This document shows, piece by piece, positions 55,970-64,000 of a stretch of DNA of 64,000 nt; the stretch's first letter is position 1, and each line of letters begins with the position of its first letter. The notes under the pieces were generated by a model. It made no database searches, had not been told where the DNA came from, and saw only the letters and a program-made list of their open reading frames with translations. The stretch spans positions 24,874,184-24,938,183 of the forward strand of contig CAIIXF020000012.1 of the NCBI GenBank assembly GCA_903813345.2. Direction: 5' to 3'. The stretch is from Owenia fusiformis (Eukaryota > Annelida > Polychaeta > Sabellida > Oweniidae). The translations under genes and the position numbers were made by a program.

Positions 55970-57256
55970 CACACTACCCTACCTCGATAGCGCATGCGCG
56001 AATTTTTTGGCTTTCAACCACGTCGCTTTTGAGTATTTCGACTGCTTAGTCAAAAGGTTAATACGTTTGGTGCTCGGAGTGAGTCAATATTGCTATTCGC
56101 TGAACTTCAGTGGTGCGATAGTGAAGTCCATGTTCCAAGTTATATGATAGTTGAAGAAAGAATGTAAATAATATCGTTTTAAATTTTAAAATATTTGATA
56201 TGTCATAGTACACGGTACACAGTTGCAAAAGTTGATCAATACAGGGTACAAGGAATGTAAATTGCTCAATAGTACAGGGAGCGAGGAAGTAAGCTGATTA
56301 TACAGACATACTATGTCCCGATCTCATGTACATTTACGTTGCCAACAGCGAAAATAATGCTAAAAAGGCCGCCTGTTGATGCTTTGAGGTGTCATCAATT
56401 GTTATTTAATCCAAATAAAGTAAACATTATTTTGTAGATTTATATAACCCCTTGAATGGTCTAATTCACTACCCTTCTCAAAAACCGATCATTTAAAATA
56501 TTTTGTTCAAAATACCATCATGCCACGACTTGAGAGCATTTTGTTCTTCACAATTTGCTGTAGCGCTGATTTGACATCGTATTTCTCTATTATTGTAAAA
56601 TAAACTAATACCAGATCGATGTAGTCTTAGATGACGTGTTGAATGTCAGATGTTTTTGGATGGTATCTGCTCCAGTGATTTTGCATTTAATCATGAAACG
56701 CTCATCACAAGACACCTCGAAACAAACATTATCCTGTTTGTGACAAGAGGAAAAATGTTTCACAATATGTTATGCCTTACGGCAAAGTAAAGATACATTT
56801 CTGGGACGACGTTTTTTGCATCTTAAGATTTTAGAAAAACAATTAATTCACAAAAATACAGTTGAATAACATACTGGAAAACGTATCCACATATAACATG
56901 ATGACACGCAGTTTAAATAACAGTTAACTGTTTTTTTGGTTACATATCAATGTAACATTTTTGAAGGGAAACTTACATGCTCCCTGTACGTTGATAGATT
57001 TACTGAAATGTATCGTGTATTGCATTGGGTTTTGCTTCACTGCGCCCACTATTATCTATCTTTGCCTATAGTGGTTTTTTGCCAACAATATTCTACAAAC
57101 TGCTCGATGAATCAATTCTATGTCTGGTAGAATACTAGAAATAAATGTAAAATGTATTTTACGTTCAGAAATATGGAATTAAACCCACGTCCACCATTTG
57201 CAACTTAGCTGTACCCTGTTTCCCTTTTAAACGTGGTCACGTGGTAGGGTAGTGTG
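55970..57256. mobile_element. CAC-ended element H, TSD ATGTT
   Basis: A 14-bp perfect terminal repeat CACACTACCCTACC/GGTAGGGTAGTGTG is flanked by ATGTT at 55965-55969 and 57257-57261. The 1.3-kb interior has no transposase-like frame. Near the left end lies GCGCATGCGC (55990-55999), an NRF1-type palindrome. It sits upstream of the first visible AKAP10-like exon, presumably in an intron. Confidence 0.85.
55990..55999. promoter_or_regulatory. NRF1-like palindrome GCGCATGCGC
   Basis: The core of the vertebrate NRF1 consensus is present exactly once here, 20 bp inside element H. Function is untested, and it may simply be transposon sequence. Confidence 0.3.
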
Positions 57257-58851
57257 ATGTTGGATGAATCCCAGCTACACCTTAGGAACCACTTTTAATT
57301 CACATTTGAACATTCATAAGCAAATGCCTTGTATGGTTTAAAGTACAAAAACCTCTCGAGAAGGCTTTATTCGATGTATATTATGGTTCTGAATCGAAAG
57401 AACTAATTTGGAAAAAAATTCCTAATTTCATTAAACCTAATCATAAACCTAAATTAATCTAAACATATGTATATTAGATATTCTACCATGAAAATATTAT
57501 TACATATATCCAGTCAGATTGATGAGAATGTACCATAAACTATAGGAATAACACACTATTATGACCAAATTAATGGTTATTTTGTTCACTATTTCTAACA
57601 ATATATACCTGAGGCCCGGGTATACAGTAAAATAAAGTTTCTTGTGTTTTGTTACATCTTTATTCACTCATTTGCATGAATAAGTAGCTAAGATAGTAAA
57701 AGTTATATTTACATATACACTAGGCATTACCAACATTAGTACACTGGGGGATTATAAAACATTTTATAATGTATGCCAAGGCCTCAGATATATACTGTAA
57801 AAACACCCTGGGTATAGTCTGTCACGTGACTTCATGGATGACGTGTGCGCGAGTGATTCGCATTTTCTTTCGCTTGAGGTTTGTAATCACACTTTTTACA
57901 TGTTTTAAGATTTTGTATCTCTGTGAAACTTGTCCCGTACCATCAATGTCTGAAGACGATCTAATTCACCAAATATCTCATCCAAGCGTGTCCCGGTTAA
58001 AGAGAAATTCGCACTTTTGTGTCTCGCAAAATGACGTGTGCGCGAGTAAATCGAATTTTACGAAGGATGGGTGCGCGAGTCTAAAATATTTTTATTCACT
58101 TGAGACAATTCTGCAAGCTAAGGCAGAATACAACTCACGTGACATTTGTTTTTGTCATCTTAAAGTAGTATGTTAAAGAATAGTTTGCTATTTTGTAGAT
58201 GTTTCATGTATGGCACATACATGTCTACGTTTAATGACAATAAATGTTTTGAAATAGCTTGTAGGGCTGTCCGGCATTGCAGGTGAATTAAAATTTGAAC
58301 CAAAAAACAACTTCATGGCTCACATTAAATGAGTCATCGAAAAATGAGCCATCTAGACTTCTGACAGTAGTTTCTAAACCACTCGTGCTTGGGCTATCCA
58401 TATTAAATACCTGAAACTAATAATAACAAGTGAAATGTTTTACAAAAACAATTTCCTTATGAGTCGTTCCATGAAATTGTTCTAGAATTGTAATAAATAC
58501 TATAAGGGCACGGTGTTTTCTAACTAATAACTACCTCAATAATTTATGATACCTTAAAGTGTTCTTGGGGTATATATTTTTAAACCAAATTCAAATCATT
58601 TTTAGTAGGGGAGGGGGATGTTTCAAGATTTTACCCATCAGAATACCTTGCTTTGGGGACAAATGCATGGTAGTGACGGGAATCATTACCCAAACTATTT
58701 TGGGCGCAAATCAATTTTGTATTTGACTTTCTATTATGCTGTTCTTCAATTGTTTTTTACAAATGGAGGATCTGAGTACACGAAAGCTCATATTATATTG
58801 CTACATAGCGAACATTGATTTCTGAGTCTGTAAAAACAAAGTATGTGGGAT

Positions 58852-59090
58852 CACCCTTGGTATACGCAGCTGACGAAATGGACCGGTATGGGTCAAAAGC
58901 TGGACCTGTACGGGTGAACTTTGGGGGTACTTAAAATCATTCGGAGGGATCATATATTTCAACTTAGATACGAAGAAGTCAATATTGAGCAAGTTATAGC
59001 TGTTTTAAATTCAAATAAAACCGTTAACCCGTACCGGTCCAGCTTTTGACCCGTACCGATCCATTTTGTCAGCTGCGTATACCAAGGGTG
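58852..59090. mobile_element. CAC-ended palindromic element E, TSD GGGAT
   Basis: CACCCTTGGTATACGCAGCT mirrors its complement at the right end, with GACCGGTA and GGTCAAAAGCTGG blocks in both arms. GGGAT flanks it (58847-58851 and 59091-59095). It is a short deletion relative of element F (62824-63713) and is nested in element D. Confidence 0.92.
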
Positions 59091-59519
59091 GGGATGCGGA
59101 AGAAGTTAGAAGCTCCTATAATTATTTGATATTACTTGGTATCATGGGCTTCCCCTTACTATTCCTTACATCCCTTAGGAAAAAAACAACCATTTTTTCC
59201 GAATTTCAACCGTTAAAATCCATTGCGCAACCATTACAAATCATTGCATAACCATTGCTGCAACCAATTGAAATGGTTTCCAACCATTACATTGCAACCA
59301 TTAAAATTTGGTTGAAAACTTTGGTTGCATATCATTGAAATTATGGAATCATTTGCAACCATTACAAACCATTGATTGTTTAAGTTGCATTTTACCAAAT
59401 GGTTGCAACTATTTACAACCATATTGTGGAAATTATTTAGTTTAAGAATGAGACAATTTGAAACATGAAGAACATACAAGTAAATTGAATGCATTATTAT
59501 GTTTCAAATTACAGTAGTT

Positions 59520-59780
59520 CATGTTTATGGACATATTATTTCTAATTAATTGAAGAGAATAAGGTTTATTCATTTTTGGCACTGGATATGACTTCAAGTT
59601 CATTCTCATAGGCATATTATTTCTATAAAGAATAAGGTTTATTCATTTTTGGTACTTCAAGTATTCAACTTCAAATATTACTTCAAGTTCATGTTCATAG
59701 AGATAGTATTTCTATTTTATTGAAGAGAATCAAGTGTATTCATTTTTGGCACTGGTCATTCTTGTAGTTTATTTGGAAAT
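59520..59780 (+). repeat. Three-unit tandem of about 80-120 bp
   Basis: AGTTCATGTTTATGGACATA-like, GAGAATAAGGTTTATTCATT and TTTTTGGCACTGG blocks repeat three times. An inverted echo (GCATGAACTTGAAGTTGG) lies at about 60243. Confidence 0.65.
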
Positions 59781-60489
59781 TCCTTCTTGATTCATTCAGT
59801 TTTACTAAACAATACAACAAAACATTCTGTGGAAATTTTCTGTTTTTCTCCTGTCTCAACAAAAAAATGTTTCTGACTAAAAGTACATACATACATATTA
59901 TAAAACATCAAAGATTGTATTTCCTGCCTCTTATTTATGATTTGGATTAAGCTAGTGCCAAAATAACTGCTTCTTCAATATCAAAGAAGTCTTATTACAA
60001 CTATTAAGTAGATTAAACTGAAAATGTTTCCAAAACATGATTTTGAAACATCAACATCCTTGTATTTATGCTTTGGATTAGGCAGGAGCCGGATTGATTG
60101 TCTTTTCTTCAATATCATTTACAAATCAAAAAATATTAATTACTATTGGATTAAACTTTAATCATAATGACTGAAAGGGAAATATCTTAAACACTTGAAT
60201 AGATGATATTTCCTTTTACTAGACATGGTTTTATGCCTATGAGCATGAACTTGAAGTTGGATATGTCTCAAAATTGTATTATGAACTTAAGTTAACTATC
60301 GCTAGAAAAAAGAGAATTCATCAAGACCATAGCTGGCTTCAAAAATCTTAATGTGAATCTCATCTAATTTACTATGATTGTGTCATTATTATGGTAGGGG
60401 GAATTCAAAAATAAATTATTCAGACAAAAATAATTCTTAAAAAAAGAATTAATTTGTAATGATTTTGTTAAACTATCAAAACAGAACTT

Positions 60490-60565
60490 TATCTAATTGG
60501 CTGTTCAATGGTTATAATTAGCATTTCAATGGTTATAATTAGCTTTTCAATGGTTATAATTAGCA
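60490..60565 (+). repeat. Three-unit tandem, ~24 bp
   Basis: TTCAATGGTTATAATTAGC is repeated three times in a row, followed by a TTGCCGCTCTGTCTGTGCAA / TTGCTGCTCTGTCTTTG pair. Confidence 0.75.
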
Positions 60566-61039
60566 TTTCAACCGTTGCCGCTCTGTCTGTGCAACTGTTG
60601 CTGCTCTGTCTTTGTACCTTATCTGAATTCAATAATGTGAAATCTTAATTTGTATTTCTACAATTTTCTTAATGAAAATAAGCCAGCAAAATTAAACAAT
60701 ATTGAATTGAAACAAAAAAGAATCCTTATTTTCTTACAAGATTTCTGCATTTTTCATTCTCCTTAAAAACGATACCTGATAAGTGATTGCAATAGTCATA
60801 GAAATAAGTGTTTAAAACCCTAGGGATTAGATTAAATGATATATACAAATAAGTGTATGTTTTTTGTTGTTCTGGAAGTGACGTCAGACTTGTCATTGAG
60901 AACAAGATCCGAGACACACAAAGTCCAAAAAAAATTCTTTAATGAGAGAAGAGTGTGATAGACTGCAGACTACAGACATGCTTACTTAATTACTTACTTA
61001 AAACGTACTAATAATATCAACATAGCCATAGCTAAAAAT

Positions 61040-61180
61040 TATTTCAAATTCATGCAGTTTTTCACCATATTGAGGACTTTTCAAGTGATTTTGGCCAATT
61101 TTTGGCCATAGTTATAAAATATGAATCCCCTTGTAAATTTGTCAAAAGTGCAAAAGCTGGCTACAGGTCTGCCCATGAGC
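61040..61180 (+). repeat. GCAGTTTTTCACCAT repeat, copy 3
   Basis: CAAATTCATGCAGTTTTTCA, GAGGACTTTTCAAGTGATTT and GTCAAAAGTGCAAAAGCTGG follow the order seen at 32530-32670. Confidence 0.55.
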
Positions 61181-62114
61181 ATTCATTTTGAGGATTAATG
61201 GTTGCAATAGTTGCAGTTCTCCATCAATGGTTGCAATCAATTGTAACTGTTAATTTCGATGGGTAATGGTTGTAATGGTTTTGCAATGGTTTTTCAAAAA
61301 TGGTTGCGTAACCATTGCAACTTTATGTAAAAAGGGTTGAAAAGATTGGGTGAAGTAATGGTTGCGCAATGGTTTTGAATGGTTGATATAATGAATTTTC
61401 CTTTGATCTTCAAGGTTGAAATGATGGTTACATGATATGCAATGAAACCATTGAATTTCGGAAAAAATGGTTGTTTTTTTTATAAGGGATGGTTCTGATC
61501 GTGGCGGATGCCGAGTAACCACATAACAACTCTGACCCCCCCCCTTGTATGGGATGTCAATAAATGAATATGCTGCCGGTTTTATGAGACCGCCAAAAAT
61601 TTAATTCTTTGGTTCAAATTTTAATTCACCTGCAATGCCGGACAGCCCTACAAGCTATTTCAAAACATTTATTGTCATTAAACGTAGACATGTATGTGCC
61701 ATACATGAAACATCTACAAAATAGCAAATTATTCTTTAACATACTACTTTAAGATGACAAAAACAAATGTCACGTGAGTTGTATTCTGCCTTAGCTTGCA
61801 GAATTGTCTCAAGTGAATAAAAATATTTTGGACTCGCGCACCCATCCTTCGTAAAATTCGATTTACTCGCGCACACGTCATTTTGCGAGACACAAAAGTG
61901 CGAATTTCTCTTTAACCGGGACACGCTTGGATTAGATATTTGGTGAATTAGATCGTCTTCAGACATTGATGGTACGGGACAAGTTTCACAGAGATACAAA
62001 ATCTTAAAACATGTAAAAAGTGTGATTACAAACCTCAAGCGAAAGAAAATGCGAATCACTCGCGCACACGTCATCCATGAAGTCACGTGACAGACTATAC
62101 CCAGGGTGAAAAAG

Positions 62115-62720
62115 TAGTGGTGCAAGTCTAGAGATGACTAGTCGACTGGACTATGAACAAATGGACCAGAAGTTGACTAAAAACACATTCTTGATGTCTT
62201 TATTTTTACACAAATTACAACAGTGTATCTTACCTCTGAAAAAACAGCTGCTTGTCCCTCGGATATATTATATGTAAATGCTATCCTTTACTGTAACAGA
62301 AATGTTTTGTAGCACTTACCTTAATTAAGAGTTAACTTTTTGTCCTAAATATAATATAAATGTCCTTATACATTTACATTATATACACAGTATTTTATGG
62401 TGCTCATAATATGTTATGTAGGAATGCTATCCTACTTTAAAGTTGTAACAAGTCATTAATCAACAATTACAATCAACAATTACACTGAACTCAGTACAAT
62501 TGTATTTGTAAGCAAATTCCCTTAGGGGACTTCCAATGTTAATGACTTTAAATGAAAATCAGGTGAATTGCACAATGAATTTTCTATCATCTATTTTATT
62601 ATAGTCAATCCTTACGCTCCAAAATCAGTAGCTAATATACCAAAAATAGCACAAATGTAAACTGAACATCCACTGTTCAAATAATTTTGATTGATATTTT
62701 GAAGGTGCCTGGCCTGTAAG
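62115..62720. other. No supportable gene
   Basis: AT-rich sequence between elements D and the TTAA-flanked element; no exon was recognised. Confidence 0.4.
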
Positions 62721-62823
62721 AGGTTTAACCCTTTCACGACAATAGGCTCCATATGGAGCCTTATTATGTAATACCTTTCAGGACGACAGGCTCCTTTTGG
62801 CACCATTATTTTTATTTATATAC

Positions 62824-63713
62824 CACCCTTGGTATACGCAGCTAACGAAAATTGACCGGTACGGGTCAAAAGCTGGACCGGTGCGGGTTAACGGTTTTAT
62901 TTGAATTTAAAATAGCCATAACTTGCTCAATATTGACTTCCTCGTGTCTAATTTGAAATATATGATGCCTCCCGATGCTTTTAAGTACCCCAATTTTTTA
63001 CAGATTTTTAAACAGACCAAAACTCTCTAAATGCGCATTTATGCTCTTTTCTCTCGAGAACGACTGTCTCATTTTCACGATAACTTTTATTTAGTACTTC
63101 TAACATATAAGATCTATTTTTCCCCATCAAGGTATGATGTAAATGACATGCTATTTACATCTTGTGAGTTTCAATGACGCGCGTTAGATTTTATAAAAAA
63201 TGCCAAACTTTGTGACAAAGAATTTCATCCTGCTTGCAGCGAGAAGACGGACCGGTTCGGGGCAATCTCCTTGCAGCGAGAAGACGGACCGGTTCGGGGC
63301 AATAGCTGATGAAATTCTTTGTCACAAAGTTTGGCATTTTTTATAAAATCAAACGCGCGTCATTGAAACTCACAAGATGTAATTAGCATGTCATTTACAT
63401 CATACCTTGATGGGGGAAAATAGATCTTATATGTTAGAAGTACTAAATAAAAGTTATCGTGAAAATGAGACAGTCGTTTTCGAGAGAAAAGAACATAAAT
63501 GCGCATTTAGAGAGTTTTGGTCCGTTTAAAAATCTGTAAAAAATTGGGGTACTTAAAAGCATCGGGAGGCATCATATATTTCAAATTAGACACGAGGAAG
63601 TCAATATTGAGCAAGTTATGGCTGTTTTAAATTCAAATAAAACCTTTAACCCGTACCGGTCCAGCTTTTGACCCGTACCGGTCAATTTTCGTTAGCTGCG
63701 TATACCAAGGGTG
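62824..63713. mobile_element. CAC-ended long-hairpin element F, TSD TATAC
   Basis: The 890-bp element is almost a perfect palindrome, with arms of about 410-440 bp starting CACCCTTGGTATACGCAGCT. TATAC flanks it at 62819-62823 and 63714-63718. The loop contains a tandem pair of a 34-bp unit (63233-63266 and 63270-63303) with GACGGACCGGTTCGGGGCAA. Arm similarity looks above 97%, so this is a young or self-corrected insertion. It is nested in a TTAA-flanked element. Confidence 0.94.
63233..63303 (+). repeat. 34-bp direct repeat in the loop of element F
   Basis: Two exact units start at CTTGCAGCGAGAAGACGGAC with a 3-bp spacer. They occupy the turn of the long hairpin. Confidence 0.9.
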
Positions 63714-64000
63714 TATACATCAATGAAATGACAATATCTCCAGTTCTATTCAGTATTTTTACACCAAATGTTGACAAGTTGTTCTTATGTGATAATCCTT
63801 ACTAAAAAGTGTATATCAGTGATGAAATCCAAGGTATAGGTCCCAGGGCATAGGTATTTTGCAGTTTTCCCCTAAAAAACACTCTTACTTATCTGTCACT
63901 GGGGACAACATTTTCCTCTTATATTCACGTCGGGAAAGGGTTAATGCAGTGTGCAAGCTACTGCATTGAAGGTAATGGTGGAACGAAATCATTTTTGAAA

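Larger units (their letters stand above)
59172..61488. mobile_element. CCCTTAGGAAAA-type element with CAACCATT-word arms, nested
   Basis: The ends CCCTTAGGAAAAAAACAACC and, mirrored, GGTTGTTTTTTTTATAAGGG are imperfect inverted repeats flanked by AT on each side. Both subterminal arms (59172-59430 and 61195-61488) are packed with AACCATTGCAACCATT-type words. The middle holds other tandem blocks (59520-59780, 59930-60130, 60490-60560) and a poly-C family repeat at 61040-61180. The terminal motif and design match 34378-34841. It lies inside element D. Confidence 0.75.
57804..62108. mobile_element. CAC-ended element D, 501-bp TIRs, TSD AAAAA
   Basis: Inverted arms 57804-58304 and 61608-62108 are nearly identical over their full 501 bp and begin CACCCTGGGTATAGTCTGTC. 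AAAAA flanks both sides (57799-57803 and 62109-62113). Each arm holds an inward-reading open frame of about 122-135 residues (MSEDDLIHQIS...KRNSHFCVSQNDVC) that differs at only two or so positions between arms. No domain is recognised. Two other elements are nested inside (58852-59090 and 59172-61488); without them the element is about 1.75 kb. The A5 duplication alone would be weak, but the symmetry is exact. Confidence 0.85.
62729..63940. mobile_element. TTAA-flanked piggyBac-like MITE hosting element F
   Basis: The ends CCCTTTCACGACAATAGG and (minus strand) CCCTTTCCCGACGTGAATA are both directly preceded by TTAA (62725-62728 and 63941-63944). TTAACCCTTT-type ends are characteristic of piggyBac-like elements. 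Removing the nested element F leaves a host of about 320 bp. Confidence 0.75.

Noticed and set aside
56965-57020. Possible extra upstream AKAP10-like exon (acceptor CATTTCAG, donor GCAT|GTAAGT, minus strand)
   Set aside because: Joining it to the exon at 55837 in the required phase creates a stop codon, and it lies inside transposon H.
57769-58176. 135-residue open frame as an independent gene
   Set aside because: It lies in the arm of element D, and the same frame occurs in the inverted arm at 61736-62108. It is kept only as an observation on the element.
501-64000. tRNA, rRNA or other structured RNA genes
   Set aside because: No cloverleaf, rRNA block or snRNA motif was recognised on reading both strands. 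A covariance-model scan would be the proper test.

Overview
This is a eukaryotic nuclear window, AT-rich, gene-poor and packed with transposons and tandem repeats; the first 500 bases are an assembly gap. Intron-bearing genes of animal type (an AKAP10-like A-kinase anchoring protein and a trypsin-fold protease exon), LINE relics and many MITE/foldback elements point to an invertebrate animal, most likely marine. The phylum cannot be fixed from sequence alone. Three protein-coding loci are supported: (1) an intact single-exon 365-residue type II membrane glycosyltransferase of the Anp1/Mnn9/Van1 (GT62) family at 42032-43129 (+); (2) the four C-terminal coding exons of an AKAP10/D-AKAP2-like gene on the minus strand (55837 down to 51319), rebuilt from splice sites and phases and ending in the PKA-binding helix; (3) an orphan last exon of a chymotrypsin-fold serine protease at 21178-21430 (-). 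Two further possible exons (20629-20749 and 33066-33152) are only suggestive. Layout: 0.5-2 kb shows nothing coding; 2.6-4.9 kb holds two direct copies of a repeat built of GGCCGCC-rich ~130-bp units; 6-9.6 kb holds a decayed L1/Tx1-type LINE piece and TA-flanked MITEs; 9.6-18.3 kb holds three elements that begin with CAC and sit in 5-bp target duplications; 21-29 kb holds the protease exon, a second mariner-like MITE and a ~330-bp tandem array interrupted by a mapped insertion; 29.8-32.3 kb is a CG-rich satellite; 33.3-36.4 kb holds nested foldback elements; 36.4-40 kb holds tandem and nested MITEs; 42-44.4 kb is the glycosyltransferase gene followed by a 27-bp minisatellite; 45-51 kb holds MITE pairs and a CR1-like RT relic; 51.3-55.8 kb is the AKAP10-like gene, with a LINE nested in a MITE inside an intron; 56-64 kb is a nest of inverted-repeat transposons. 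The main discovery-type signal is a colony of seven elements (9625-11860, 14229-15443, 16624-18328, 55970-57256, 57804-62108, 58852-59090, 62824-63713) that all start 5'-CAC, end GTG-3' and are flanked by exact 5-bp target-site duplications (ACATA, AGTTT, AAACT, ATGTT, AAAAA, GGGAT, TATAC). Two carry the terminal heptamer CACGGTG. CAC termini plus a 5-bp duplication are the hallmark of the Transib/RAG-like superfamily. The TIRs otherwise differ, so several non-autonomous families seem to use the same kind of transposase, which is not encoded here. A second theme is foldback elements whose arms are filled with short repeated words or tandem units. All calls come from reading the sequence by eye; no database search was run.
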